Shown here: positions 23,501 to 37,700 of the stretch, piece by piece
Layout: each line of letters begins with the position of its first letter
Position numbering within the stretch: position 1 is the first letter of the stretch
Assembly (NCBI GenBank): GCA_033026295.1
Contig: CM065173.1
Location: 9,403,517-9,467,516 of the forward strand
Direction of reading: 5' to 3'
DNA: 64,000 nt
Origin: Channa striata
Taxonomy: Eukaryota; Chordata; Actinopteri; Anabantiformes; Channidae
Notes under the pieces: model-generated
Databases searched by the model: none
The model's input: the letters and a program-made list of their open reading frames with translations, nothing else
Told to the model about the DNA's origin: nothing
Position numbers and translations under genes: made by a program

Positions 23501-25008
23501 AAATTTTGTTTCATATTACATGTGTGTTCTAGGCTTTGGAGCTGGACAAAGCAAACACTAAGGCACTTTTCCGGAGGGCCCAGGCCTGGCAGGGGCTAAA
23601 GGAGTTCAGCAAAGCCATGGTAATGTCTCCACTTCTAAATTAATGTTGAAATGTAAATATCTAAGACTGAGAGACTAAAGAAAACGGGATGTTTTTTCTT
23701 CAAAAAAAAAAAAACAATTTGTGGATGTAACCGTTGAGAAATGTACAGACGTGTAATTTTCTTTGTAACTTTCTTTACACAGCATTAGAAATAGAGGACT
23801 GTTGTTTATACTGGGTGTATTTGCAGAAACGGTTCAGTGGAATAGAAACAATTACTTGTTGTGGTGGTGATTTTGCAGATGGAAGTTCTTATTTCTTTCT
23901 CCGTCGTGACTTGTTTGGATGAATTAGAGAGTGAACTGTTTGACTTACCAACTGTGCTTCTTGCTTGACAGACTGATTTGAAGAAAGCTCAGGAAATAAC
24001 TCCAGAAGACAAAGGTGGGCAATTTATCATCAATGTTCAGGCTTTTCTCAGTCATGCTATAATTCATCATGCTAAGGAAGCAGTCCTCCTCCTCTTGCAA
24101 TTTGCATATTACTTTATGTAATTTGATATTTGATTCATATCCAGTTGCATTATTCAGACTTAATGTGTAAGCTCATGAAGTAAAATCCTTCAGGACTCAG
24201 GGAAAAAAAGGAGCGTATTTCTGTTCTCCTAATTGAGCTTTATGGGGAAAACTCAGTCACAATTAGTTAAATCAATTAGCTTCACACTCTTTTTTTCCCC
24301 CATTATTAAAGCTACAGAAAGATGAGATGTTTGCATGAGACAATAGGAAGTTATGACTGTTACATTTATGAAACAGAAGGGGATTACTACAAAGGTGTTA
24401 TCGGTCTGCATACCTAAAGCATGCTAGTGTGCATGAACAAAGGTTTTAGTGGGATTGTGGGTATTTTTCCTTTTAGCTGCACTGGTTTGTGTGTATTAGG
24501 AAACAGTTTGGAACCAAAAAAAGAAGAAACGCAATGTGTAAAAGCTTGTGTGCATTCAGTTGAATCTGGCTTTCTGAAAATCTGCAGCTTTTTCCAGCTT
24601 TCTGACACCGTTGTAATGCTCTTTTGATATTTTAAGCTGCAGTTTATTGGCTGCTGGCTAGTAGATAAGAGCTATCAGTGTGCGTCATGCTCTCCCGGTG
24701 CCTTCAGGAGCAGCCCGTCTTTAAAGTGTAACTGACATTGTGCAGAAAGACACAAATATGCCAAAGTAGACACACAGGGAGCAAAAGCAAAGTTAGAAAC
24801 CTTAACATTCAAGGTGAACTATCCAATACAAAACTATGTGGCGTGATAGGATTTGTTTTATCGATTTACTTGTTGAGTCTGTTTGAAAAATCTAAGTGAA
24901 ACCAATTTCTTTTTCACAGCTATCAGCAGTGAAATGAAGAAAGTCCATCTTAAAATCCAAGAGGAAAAGGAGAAAGAGAAGAAAATCTATGCCAAGATGT
25001 TTGCGTGA
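17539..25008 (+). CDS. PPID: Peptidyl-prolyl cis-trans isomerase D (cyclophilin 40)
   Basis: Role (family knowledge): an Hsp90 co-chaperone with a cyclophilin isomerase domain followed by TPR repeats; cytosolic/nuclear. Ten exons: 17539-17623, 18128-18268, 18746-18852, 19178-19366, 19977-20099, 20660-20766, 21479-21620, 23533-23619, 23972-24014, 24920-25008. All junctions are GT-AG and in phase, giving 370 aa plus stop, the human length. Seen: N-terminus NPRVFFDVDI; ENFRALCTGEKG; FHR + IIKKFMIQGGDF with the catalytic Arg/Phe; NTNGSQFFITT; HLDGKHVVFG, where cyclophilin 40 carries His in place of the cyclosporin-contacting Trp. After a linker rich in Asp (PDFPEDSDIDF), exons 6-9 encode the TPR helices (DLKNIGNNLF, ALELDKANTKALFRRAQAW). 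The C-terminus is a charged helix ending YAKMFA, as in mammals. The start is the first ATG in a CpG-rich leader. No damage was seen. Confidence 0.97.
21640..23120 (+). mobile_element. Dispersed repeat in PPID intron 7
   Basis: From about 21680 (GGGCACTTTATGTAATAAAGTC) the intron reads like a teleost dispersed repeat. It continues with GGGTGGGCAGTCATCTGCTG and CGACTGTTGGGGTGAGAGG, then a long non-coding body to the segment ending GCGTGGTAATTATTACGAGTG near 23093. This intron (1.9 kb) is the largest in the gene. I recognise the style of the left portion from other fish genomes but cannot name the family, and the ends are approximate. Confidence 0.4.
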
Positions 25009-25301
25009 AAATTCCACCTAATCACGCAGCGAATATTGTTTATCAATATTCAAGTCATCTGTAAAGGGAAAGCCGCACATACGAAGGCGCCTGTAATTAG
25101 GAGAAAATCGACTGTGTTTTCAGTAAACATGTTTTCCAGCAGGCACGTGTGTCACTGTGTGAATTGTTAATGAGGAATAACTGTCATGACTTGACCTGTC
25201 TTCACTGTTTGAGCAGATTTCAGCATTCGTTTTGGGGTTTGAAGGGTTGTATTTGCATCATGATACAGTACATTGGTTTTTATTGTCATTTTTCAGAGGT
25301 C

Positions 25302-25307
25302 AATAAA
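25302..25307 (+). terminator. PPID polyadenylation signal
   Basis: AATAAA lies 294 bases after the PPID stop codon, the first canonical signal downstream. It is only 26 bases from the minus-strand AATAAA at 25334-25339 that probably serves ETFDH. Confidence 0.7.
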
Positions 25308-25333
25308 TAGCGAAGGACAACAGTCAGGTGTTC

Positions 25334-25339
25334 TTTATT
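25334..25339 (-). terminator. ETFDH polyadenylation signal
   Basis: AATAAA on the minus strand (TTTATT on the plus strand), about 390 bases after the ETFDH stop codon. Cleavage 10-30 bases further would fall at about 25304-25324, inside or next to the PPID 3' end. Confidence 0.65.
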
Positions 25340-25730
25340 CGTTACTCTTATACATTATGTACAATACTGTCATTAGGAGGCTGTCGCTGTGACTTCTAAA
25401 CAGCTTGAAAGGCCCGTGTTGTGGATATTACAGCTGTGATGACGCTTCAACTACAAAACTGCTGATCCTCACTTCAGTGTCATATGGTCCTGTATCATGA
25501 ATGGGTTTCATAACCCCTGTGCCACATTCTTAATTTAATACACCTGTATAATTAAATACAGTTTACTAAAATCTTTCTGGGGGGTTTTCCACACCCTAAA
25601 AACAGCTATGAGAAAATGTTCAGTTCCATATGGGCACATTTACCATTGGCTGATAAGTAGTGTAACCTTCAATGTCACTGTAAATTACAGTAAGCTTACA
25701 CAAAAAGGATAAAAAGAATCCCCTACATGT

Positions 25731-28700
25731 TCACATCCCGTTGTATGCTGGTCCACCGCCGCCCTCGGGCACGACCCAGTTGATGTTTTGGCTTGGGTCC
25801 TTGATATCACACGTCTTACAATGGACACAGTTCTGAGCGTTTATCTGCAATCTCATCCCATCTCCAGTTTCCAGAGGAACGTACTCGTAGACACCTGGAA
25901 GTGTCAGAGAAAGAACCAGTTCGAAAACAAGCTTAACATTTCACGGATATTTGTGTTCCACCTTCTGTCATGGGCTTTGTTTAAAACCCGTTGAGGGAAA
26001 ACTAGTTCAAAGGTGTTTGTCCAGTGGCAGCTGGACTGATCTGTGAGGATTCTTACATGAACCCACCAGGACTTGCGCTTCGAGCTGCCACAGAATAAGC
26101 ACCTTTGACATAACCTTGGGCTGGATGACTGACGATCTCCACAACCAAGAAAAACTAGCATGAGTAATTAGGAGAAGCAGCACGAAAGCATGCTGTCAAA
26201 GAGGTAACATTTCTTTAATTATTGCACGATGTGAAAGACCATAAACGAGCAGCAAAACATTGTTTGCAAAGTTTTTAGCAGCTGATCAATGGCCACATCA
26301 CAGCCACAATAAAAGTTTAATTGCAGAATAATGATCTTATTGGTTTACAGCTACAGGAACTAAAAGTAACTTATGGGAACAGGGATGAGAGTCTGCATTT
26401 GCCTTGTCCAGCTATAACAAACTTCACCTTCTTGCCAATACAAATATCAGAATTTGGACCTTTTTTTATATCCAAAGTTGGATGATTTGCATGCGAAAGA
26501 TCTTAAAACTTCAAAGAAGGATGACTTTGGTCATTTGATATTGCAGATTCAGTGTTTGTCACTAGTCAACTAGTTAATTGTGTTCTGCTTTTAGACACAA
26601 TCAATCCAAATCCAATGAATTACAAGAGTGATGATCCTTGCAAACCCAAGCTGCAGTGTGCAGCTTCTAAAGTAACTGCTAACCTACTTTATCCAAACTC
26701 GCTCGCCTCTATGGGCCACTACAAAGCACCACTGTCTTGCTGCATTTGGATTCTCAGTGTCCACCGGGTGCAGCCACTGGCTACACATCAAGTTTCAGCT
26801 TCCAGCCGTTTAGGGAGGGCCTCTGACTGAGACAGAATAAGCGAATTAGCCTTTCAGTCACAAATGCTACCCTGGAAATGAGATAAACACACCCAATAAT
26901 TCTGCTAGCCTTAGCCAACACACTCCTAATACCTGCAGTAATGAGAGAAATTTCCCCATCATTGCTGCTGCCTTGCATGAAAATGTTGGTTTTAAACAAA
27001 GGTTGTGACTGCATTTCTGCAGAGACCTTTGGTGAACAGCTAGGGCAGGCAGAGGGCGGGAACATTTCTACAACAAACAGTTCGCTCTTCTTTTGCACGG
27101 TCATTTCAGGGTACAGGTGAGCTAATGCATTATTCCACGTCTCATTTCTCACTTCTTCAAACACCGTTATTGTAAATCAATATACTCAATGTTCCTTTTC
27201 CCCCTTAGCTGTGGTGCTAAAGTAATAATTGATCATTACTGAGTGAACACAAATCTGTCAACAATTTTGATAATGGATTAATGATTTTGTTGTCCTGTTG
27301 TACGTGTTGGCTTCAGCTTTCCAAGCGAGAGGATTTGCCACATTCCTCGGTTCTATGTCATAGGAAACGCAGTACAGTTGGGGTGTGAACTGTGGGTTGG
27401 ATGCGAGAAGCAGTTGTCAGATTTTACGGGGGAATTTGACAAGTTCCTTTTTTTATAGAAACATCTGACAATAAAAATACACTTGTCAACAGATCTAACC
27501 CATGAATGACTCCCCCCACCCCCATTAATTTGATAAAATAAGAATCATATTAATTAATAAAAAAGCAGAAAACGGTGAAAAAAGCTTTAGGGCCTATTCA
27601 GACAGAACGTGCTTCAAGTTTATTCTTCAAATTTTAATCAAGTAGAAAGGCCGTAATTTGTCAAAACACAACTAGTGAATCGCTGTCTTTTGCATATCCG
27701 TTAAAGTAAAGACTAAACATCTTTAAACATTTAGCATTTTCTAATCATGTGCAAAGTGGCTGACAATGAGGGGCTGCTTCCGACTACACTGAACACAGCA
27801 GAAGAGATCCGTGTGGATTTGTGACAGAAAGGAGAGGCTACGAGGAGTAGACAAGCTTGTCCAGACGTCTTGCCTGTGTGACGGCTTGTTTTACGATAGT
27901 GATCTGGATAGTTTGGTTGTCCGCTATAATAACTGGGTCTTTCAAGTCATCTGATTGGACAACAGAAAAAAATTAGCTGGTGACATTGAGCGCTTTTCTG
28001 TAAAGTGCTGATCTGCGAGGCGTTAAGAGCAGAGGTAGGCGAGGAACGCAGCAATACAGAGAAACACTTCTCTCTCACTGAACACAGTTCAAAAGAGTTG
28101 GCCCTGACTGCTAAAGAGTGTTCTGACGTCCTGCTGAAACCTTACAGGATATGAACTCTCTATCCCCTGAATTTAGTATGTATGAGAGCAGAGGACCCAT
28201 TCAAAGGCCCGGATACGTGTAACTAATGCATGCGGGTGTAAGACTACGTGCCACAAATCGGAAAAACCAATAGCTGCACACTGATAAATGGCACAGGTGA
28301 TGCTCCTCAGTGACGTTACCTGCTGGGCAGAATCGCTGTTCAGGTCCATCATATATTCCCAGGTTCCTTGTGACGGGGATGCTGTCATCCTTTAGGGTCA
28401 GGTGCGGGGGCTGGTCGCCTTCGTGGTTGGTGCCACTCAGGGCCACAGATGAGAGCAGGTCAAAGCTTATCTTGCCGTCAGGCTTGGGATACTCAATTGG
28501 AGCACAATCTTTAGCTGGTTTCAGCTGGTGGGCATCAAGACCTGAGACAGACCGAGCACAGCTGTTACAAAATGTGGATTTTCTCTGCTGAGAGAAAAGA
28601 ACCTCCTTTCACACATAAGGAGAAACTACGCTGGCACAGCAATGCACTGAAAATCAACACTGTACTCCACTGTACATACAGTAAAATCAGGCCACGGCAG

Positions 28701-31700
28701 AACACTCACCGCAGTGTTTGAGTGTCCACGGTTCTTTTCCCCTGAAGATCCAGTAGAAAATACCAGTGTAGATCATGCCGCCGTACAGGCCAAAATAATT
28801 GTGGAACGATGGCCTGATGTTTCTCACCGAGTGCAGCTCTTTCCACACCCACGAGTTCTTCAGGGCCTCGGCGTACTCGGGTACGTGGAGTCCTGGGAAA
28901 GAGAAAAGTAATTTGATCTCTCCTTTCTTGCCAGGTTTACTTTTCTGCACATTTATAGTGGAGCAGAAGGTCTCGAGCTTGTCAAATAAAGATTTCAGTT
29001 TTACTTTAAACACATTTTAAGGAATGTGGAGGTTAAAATTTCCCATCAGAAATAAAACTGTCGATATGTTAACTTTTCAAAGTGAGGTTTATAGACTTTG
29101 CTCAGGCCACGGTTTCTTTTACAACACAAACTGGATGGTGGCAGATGTTTAAGGCCGATCACTTCGAACTCTGACACAAAAAAGTCTTCATCTGCACAGC
29201 ACAATACCACTGGCAGTAAGAAAGTAATTTGACTATTCTTTTCCAGAATCCAAATAGTATTATTTTGTCATTATGATGTAGAGCACCTGACAAAATTATG
29301 TCAACACAGTGGGTCCCTACTCGATAGGGTTCAACCCGTGAATGCTGTGTCTCCAAGGAGACTGTTCCAACAATAAATTTAATGACGCTGCAGTTTTATG
29401 ATGGATGCACCTGTAGCTTGTGCACAAAGCATTTGCCCCCACTGGACTTCTTCAGTTTTCGTGTGTTTCTTTGAAAAGTTATATTAAAAAATGTAGCGAC
29501 TGACCTTTATATAGCTGGCAAATATTGCCACCTGACATTCAACCTGATGCAACCCATCCTGGTAGTACCGTTTTTGATTATGTAACTATACATTTTTTTT
29601 CGCCCCATTCACTTCCGTGTTATCCTGCTCAGTGTGGTTTCAGTGGTTGTATCCACCTTTTTTAAATTAAACTATTGCTCTGGGATTATGGATTATCTCA
29701 AATTAAATACAAACAGCAACTGGTGCTGAGATCAGTGGCGGTTCTAACTCTGTACCTGCCGTCTCGGAGTCCGTGCCTTCTGTGACTTTGGGGAAAATGG
29801 CCTCGGCAGCCAGCATGCCGCTCTTCATAGCTGTGTGGGTGCCTTTGATCTTTGGCACATTCATGAAACCAGGGCTGCAGCCAATCAGCAGCCCCCCAGG
29901 GAAAGTCAGCTTTGGGATAGACTGGGGAGGAAGAAGAGAGAGTTCAAACCCATTTTAAACTTTGTTGTGTTCTACTTTTGAACAACTTAAACTTTTGGAT
30001 TTGGACTTTAGGAATCTGGCAGGTGTTCAGTGTTCTGCATCCGGAGCAAATATGCCACCAGCATGTCCGTAACGCCACATTACTAGGCATGAATACATTT
30101 GGATAATTTATATGTGCTTTTGAATGAAAAGTTTACAGTCAGTGTTTTCAACAACAACTTCCATAGCTCATGACTGATGACAGCTAAGCCTTTATTTATA
30201 TCCAGATCTGCTGTACATCCAGGTCACATTTGCTGCAGGCTGAACAAGGCGGCCAATATGTCCTTTTCCCCACCCAGCTCTTCCTGGACAATCAGTCTAA
30301 TCCCTGGAGCATCTTCTGGGTTTCCACAAGGTCCCTAACCCAACTAATATCTCCAACAGAATGAGTGGTGGCTATACTCAAACATTACAAATACTGTATT
30401 TTATAAATACACTATTAATAGACAGATTATTTTTACACTACCCAAGTGTAAAACAATCTATTTTATTCTTTCAATATTCTAATCACAACTGATAATTATT
30501 TTTACATGGCACTTGAGTGCCAGGTGAAATCTATTGCATGCTCCAAACATTGGTGTATTATCATTAGTGTAGGAACATGCAAAAAAATCTATATTATAAT
30601 TTAACTGATTTAATTAGTAGGTGTTATTTCTGATGTCATCCCACCGTAACAACATTGATTTGTTTTCAGAGTAAATTAGATTCTAAATCTAGACGTCAGC
30701 TGACGGCTTTAGTTTATTTTCAAAGTAGGATTAAATTTTAACAACCTCTTTAGGAGAAATGGGCAGTTTAATGGAGTCATGCACAGTCTTTCCCGGATTA
30801 CACAAACAAAACTGAAAGTGCATCTCGTGATTTCCCCTGTGGCATAGCTGAACTCAATCTTGAGACGTTTAGGTCACTTGTATAGTGCTGTTTGTTTTGT
30901 TTAATGACACTGCAAATGCTTCGCTTGGTCGCTCCTCAATTTTATTACGCACACAGTTAAATCTGATAAGCGCATTCTTTTGCTCTATAATCATCCTTAA
31001 TGATATTGACAATAGATAAAGTGCACACGTACCTGCAATCCTCCCTCATTCAGGGCCCTGGCTCCATATGCAATCCTGTGGCCTCCCTCCAGAGTGGGAG
31101 CTACAGATGGATGGTGTTTCCAGCGCTGGAACTCTCTGAAGGGGCTCAGGTAAGGGTTGGTGTAGTCAAGACCTACCTGATGTAAAGAACGTTTTGCTGG
31201 TTCAATTCAAATAATTAAAAAAACAACTAGCTGATTACTTTCTCCAAGCAGTTTGTTATTTTCATTTGTCAATGTAGCTGAGAAAAGGATTCAAATATAT
31301 CTATTTTCATAGATTCTTGTCTTGTTAAATTATTTTTAGCAACTAGAGCCACAAGGGTCTTCTAGGGTCAGTCGGAGCCGTACTGTGTTAGTATGCTATG
31401 GCAGCACATTAAAGGAGAGACAGAAGGTGGTCATATTTTTGGGAATTTTCAGTTTACAGTAATAAAGTAAAACTGCCCATGGCTTGACTATTTATTCAGA
31501 AGCTCTGCAATAATCCTTTAGTTATTTACTCCCCGCTTGACATCGAGCCGTCACATCTGTTTATATATCAGAAAGCACTCACCACAAAGCCCAGGGCTAC
31601 TAGTGGCTCTCCTTCATTTAGGTGATACAGGAAGGATCCTCCATATGTGTTTCTGTTGAGAGGCCAACCCACAGAGTGCTCCACTCTGCCCGGCCTCCAC

Positions 31701-34700
31701 TTCTTCTCATCAATCACCCACAGCTAAAAAAAGAGAGAGGGGACAAATTCAACAAGCATTTACATTCACGTATACGCTATACCTCATCAGACCCACGTTC
31801 ACATGGTTAATCACTGTGAGTCACAGAGGGCTGAGGCTTTGCCTCTGGGGTAGAGGGAGGGCTCTTCACTTTAGTGGAGCCAGTGCTTGCTGGATTGGGA
31901 CATTCCACACAGGCCCAGACTGTGGCACAGGGGACACAAGCATTTACAACATTTACTTTACTAATGTAATTTACTAAATGATCCGTATCTACTGTAGAAC
32001 TAAATATTTTTTTCTATGCAGCAAAAACATAATATGAATTTATGCTCACGGTCAGTCCAGCAGAATCTAAACCATGACTACATCACCCCCACCCTCAGGA
32101 AAAGTCAAAATATTGTTTCCTCTGAAAAATCACATTATTTATTCTTCTGAAGCAAATTGATTCTGGGTTTCCAAGGTTCCCGTTTTCCATCATAAATTCG
32201 ATAATATTTGCAGTACTGGCATTACTGCAGGCTGGAAGATTGTGAATCTAATCAAAAAAAGTACCGTCAAAACAACATAAAATTCATCTAGGGCAGCAAC
32301 AAGGTAAGAGCACAGTCTGTGTCTCCGTTTACATTTTCTCTGTGTCCTTATTAGAAAATTTTTATTAACAAATGAAACAGAACTGCAATTATTTATGTCC
32401 AATTATAATTTTTACTTTATAAATGACTGTTAATAATAGATGAAGACAATGAAAATCTTTATGACGTTTGGGATCAACACAGGTTACCTAAATTAAATAA
32501 AAGCTTCCCGTTTCCTGTTAAATTTAGACTTGTTCCACAGTTTATAACTATCAGTGTGCTCATTTCTGATTAGAAATAATTAGGCAAAGCAGATTTGGAG
32601 AAGGAAAAAGCAGTCTGTGAGCAGAGTGTTTACCTCCTTCAGGCCGATGGCGTAGGTTTGGGGTTCACAGTTCTCACGCAAGTTGAATTGTTTGTAAAGC
32701 TGTTTGGCCAAGTGGCCGTGACAGCCCTCCCCAAATAATGTGACCTTAGCGTGGAGCTCCATTCCTCTTTCAAACACATCCTGAAGCAAGAGAAGAGGAG
32801 GAAGAGGATGTACATGTCACACAGAGAAGTTCACTGAACTGCAATTCATGTGTTTGTGCAAAACACGGTACAATTATACCGAACGGGAAAAAAAGACAAA
32901 AAATGACCATGTACTTAATGATTCTCCAACCACAAACACTACCCTAATGTACTATACATTCAATTTCTGTATTATATATTTGAATGTATGTATGCATTGT
33001 TAAGAAATTGTTTATATTAAATAATTTTTTTTTATTATAAGTAGAGTATAAAGGTCAGTTAAATTGAATTTTTTATGTTGATGGAGTAAAACACGCATGT
33101 GGTGTCTTTCAGCTAGTTTCAGCTTTATTTATTTATATTAACAAGTATTCTTGTGAGCTGGAACAGGGTTTCAAATTAATTTTTTGCTGTACAGTACCTT
33201 TGGCGAGCCATCTTTGGCGATGCCTACGTCATTGGTGGCAATTCCTTTTACACTTCCATCTTCATGAAACAAAACCTAGACAAAAGGTAACACTCATACG
33301 GATTAACAATTTAAGCTGAAACGGAGAATATTTTAACTACAGTAGTTGAACTATACACAAACAATACACACAGGAAAGCTGATAATCAGCCATTACAGTA
33401 ATAATGGATCCAACGTTTTAATTAAATAACTGAAAAAAAGAAAACCAAAGTGCATAATGATCATGACCTTTTATTCTATCCCAGAAGGGCATCGGGTAAC
33501 TACAATATTAAACAATGTGAACAAATTTAGCATTTGTTTAGGTAATTTTTGACTTCTTGCCAATTTGCATTACAGAAGGGCAGAAATACTAAGCTCCCTA
33601 TTATTTTCCCATGAATGAAAGACCAGCATTTGTAGTTTGATCTTTTTTAGCACATAACTGACTAAATAAAATAAATTTAACAAAACATTAACTGTTTAAT
33701 GGACAAATATGACAATATACACACAGTCCACTGTAGACTTAGTGAATATGATATATTCAGTATTGTATACCAGTGTTTCCCACAGGATATAAATACCCTT
33801 GTATATAGTTCTTTGTACTTAGAACTGACTCTAGAACACCTTTTTCAACAGCTTTAATTGGCTGTTCAGCTAAGCGAATCACGAGAAGAGACCATGGCAT
33901 TAACGAAGCAAGTACAACTTGTACTGGCATCACACATAACCTCAATTAGAAGTAGTTATGAAATATCTGTGCTGAGCCAGATTAGTGGCAGGTTCACACT
34001 GTATATACATAGGCCCAGGTCTCTCTCTCTTTCGCGAGCACAAAACATGCAGCACTACATACGTGTTGGCTTTTGTCTCTGCCATGTGTTCTAGCACAGC
34101 CCAGCATACCGGCAGCAGTGTTATGCTGAAGACAGTTTCTCCACCAATGTGCAGTGAGCACACACCAACAACATGTTTCATTTGATCTGTCTTCAAGACA
34201 GATTATATATATGCATATATATAGGTCTACCGGTGTCCTCCAGCACATTTAAGAGCTTCAGTGGAGGTCTCACCTCAGCAGCAGCATAACCAGGGTACAT
34301 TTCTACTCCAAGCTCCTCAGCCTGCTCACCCAGCCAGCGAACAAAGTTCCCAAGCCTCACAATGTAGTTACCATGGTTCCTCATGGGCAGACCTAGACAC
34401 AGAAAGAAAAATTATGCATAGATTGAGATTTTACTGGCTCTACTGCGCTGAGAACCGGGGCAGAGCTGGTCCCTGCTGATTCCCTTTTTTTTTTTTTGTT
34501 CTCCTCTGTTTATGAAGGAAGCAGCCACATGCGCTCGTGTGCAGTGGGGTTACGCCCGACTATCCACCGTATTTACATGGATTAAATCAGATGCGAATAA
34601 CAAAATAATGCTACTAATGCTGTAAAAGAAGCACATACATTTACTGTCAAAATTTCTCCTGTTGTATTCTTGGTATAGTACTGTCACCGTGTGATGTTAC

Positions 34701-37700
34701 AACAAAGTACAGTTTGCCCCTTACTGATTTCTTATTTTTTTGCATGTTTGTCACACTTTGTGTCTGATCATCAAACCAATTTAATTATTAGTCAAAGATA
34801 ACACAAGTAAACACATCATGCAGTTTTTAAATGAAGGTTTTTATTATTAAGGGCAAAAATAAAAATAAAAAACCACATTGCCCTGTGTGAAAAAGTGTTT
34901 GCCCCTAAACCTAATAACTGGTTGGGCCACCCTTAGCAGCAACAACTGCAATGAAGCGTTTTCAATAACTTGCAAAGAGTCTGTTACAGCGCTGTGGAGG
35001 GAGTTTGACCCACCATCTTTGCAGGATTGTTGTAATTCAGCCCCATTGGAGGGTTTTCGAGCATGATCCGCCTTTTTAAGGTCATGCCACAACATCTCAA
35101 TTGGATTCAGGTCAGGACTTTGACCAGGCCACTCCAAAGTCTTCATTTTGTTTTTCTCCAGCCATTCAGAACCGGACTTGCTGGTGTGCTTTGGATCATT
35201 GTCCTGCTGCAGAATCCAAGTTCACTTCAGCTTGAGGTCACGAACAGATGGCCGGACATTCTCCTTCAGGATATTTTGGTACACAGCAGAATTCATGGTT
35301 CCATTTATCACAGCAAGTCTTCCAGGTCCTGACGCCGCAAAAACAGCCCTGGAACATCACACTACCCCCTCCATATTTTACTGTTGGTATGATGTTCTTT
35401 TTCTGAAATGCTGCATTTCTTTTAGGTCACGCATTATGGGACACACACCTTCAAAAAAGTTCTAATTTTGTCTCGTCAGTCCACAGAGTATTTTCCCAAA
35501 AGTTTGAGGATCATCAAGATGTTTTCTGGCAAAACTGAGACGAGTTCTTCATGTTCTTTTTGCTCAGCAGTGGTTTTCGTCTCTGCCATGCAAACCATTT
35601 TTGCCTAGTCTCTTTCTTATGGTGGAGTCGTGAACACTCACCTTAATTGAGGCGAGTGAGGCCTGCAGTTCTTTGGATGTTGTTGTGGGGTCTTTTGTCC
35701 TCTTGGATGAGTTGTCGCTGCGCTCTTTGGGTAATTTTGGTCAGCCAGCAACTCCTGGGGAGGTTCTCCACTGTTCCATGTTTTTGCCATTTGTAGATAA
35801 TGGCTCTCACTGTGGTTCGCTGCAGTCCCAAAGCTTTAGAAATGGCTTTATAACGTTTTTCAGACTTATAAATCTCAATTATTCTTGTTCTCATTTGTTT
35901 TTGAATGTCTTTGGATCTCGACATGATGTCTAGCTTTTGAGGATCTTTTGGTCTACTTCACTTTGTCAGGCAGGTATATCAGGCCTGGGTGCAGCTAGAG
36001 AAATTGAGCTCAGGTAAGATGAACCAGAGTAAGTTGTATTTTAACAGAGGGGGCAAACACTTTTTCACACAGGGCAATGTGGTTTTTAGATTTTTTTTTG
36101 CCATTATTAATAAAAACCGTCATTTTAAAACTGCATGACTTGTGTTATCATTGATTAATAATTGAATTAGTTTGATGATCAGACACATTAAAGTGTGACA
36201 AACATGCAAAAAAATAAGAAATCAGTAAGGGGGCAAACACTCTTTCACACAACTGTAGGTTAGAAATAAACAGCTTCAACGCATCATTTGTGTCTGTTGC
36301 CTTTAATAAGTTAATCCCTGCTCCAAAAAAAGTCAAATACTTTAACTTTCAATACATCTCTCTCACATTTACTTAAGTACATTTTTTTGAGGACTTCATC
36401 CACCACTGCTTACATGTTTGGTTCCTCTTTACTCCAAGCAGAAAAATAACATATAATCATAACTACTACACAAACCTGATCTCTGACTGAAACTGTGGAT
36501 ATATCAATAAATCTCACTCCCTGGGGCAGTACTTGCTAGCACCTTTTCTGAGTAAAGGTATTGTTTATGAAATGAGAGAGCAATATACCATTTGCATTCA
36601 AATAGATGTTGGCCTTTACCTGGCAAAATGGGAACGGGGATTCTGTATTTCTCTGTTAAAATGCTGAACACATCTTCGGTCACTGGAGTGTTGAGAGGTG
36701 CCTGAGGTAAGAACAGTGAGTTTGAGAAGGATTTGTGTGTAGCTTTAAATAATATACAAATAAAATCACTATACTGATATAATGACTCACAGTTTCTAAT
36801 ATTAGGACATGCATCCATAATTACACATATGCGTAATATATTACACAACATACAACAGACAATGTGGAATGCCTAGTGTACACACTGCTTATGTATTGAA
36901 GGAATGACATCTATTTAGACACCAAAATTAAAGAAATACTGAACAAGACACTCACTCCTCGCTCTTTCCAATCGGGAAAAAGCTCACTGAGCGCAGAGGG
37001 CTCCAGACAGGCTCCAGACAGAGTGTGTGCTCCAATCTGAGAGGCCTTCTCCACAAGGCACACTCGCAGCTCCTTCTGATGTTCGTTAGCTAGCTGTTTC
37101 AAACGAATGGCTGCGGAAAGACCAGCAGGGCCCCCACCAACTATCACCACATCTGCCTCGTCAGCGAATCGCTCCATTTCGATTCCTGAGGAAAAAAGAC
37201 AAAGTCAATCAGAAATACATTCGCATTCAACTTGTAAGTGTTTGAGATCTTTTTTTTTTTGCAGTGAAAAGAGTCGTACAACAACCTGCACACATTATAC
37301 AAGTGACAATATTGTTTTCATTTTTAACAACTTGTAACCTGGATGCTGCTCATGAGCTAGAAAACCATTTACTAAATAACAGAAGCATTATGTGAAGTTA
37401 AAATATATATAATAATATAATATAAATAATATATAATAATATAATAATAATGCAAAACACCAACCATATTTCACAAGACAAAACTTTTGTAACAAGGCAA
37501 ATCCACAGGCATTTGTCTTTGTATGGGTTATTGTACAAAATATTGTCAGACATAAAAAATGTAAATGTGAATTCTTCAAGTTATGATTGTACATTAGGTA
37601 ACTCCAGATGCCTCACCTTCCCATCTTTGATCTTTCTCCCGCGGGTGGATGGTGTAGTGTGTTGTGATGCGCGGTGCTGACACTGAGGAGCATGGCCTTC

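Noticed and set aside
26781..27164. Open frame of 127 codons on the minus strand within ETFDH intron 12
   Set aside because: No recognisable domain, no splice support, and it lies inside an intron of a fully accounted gene.
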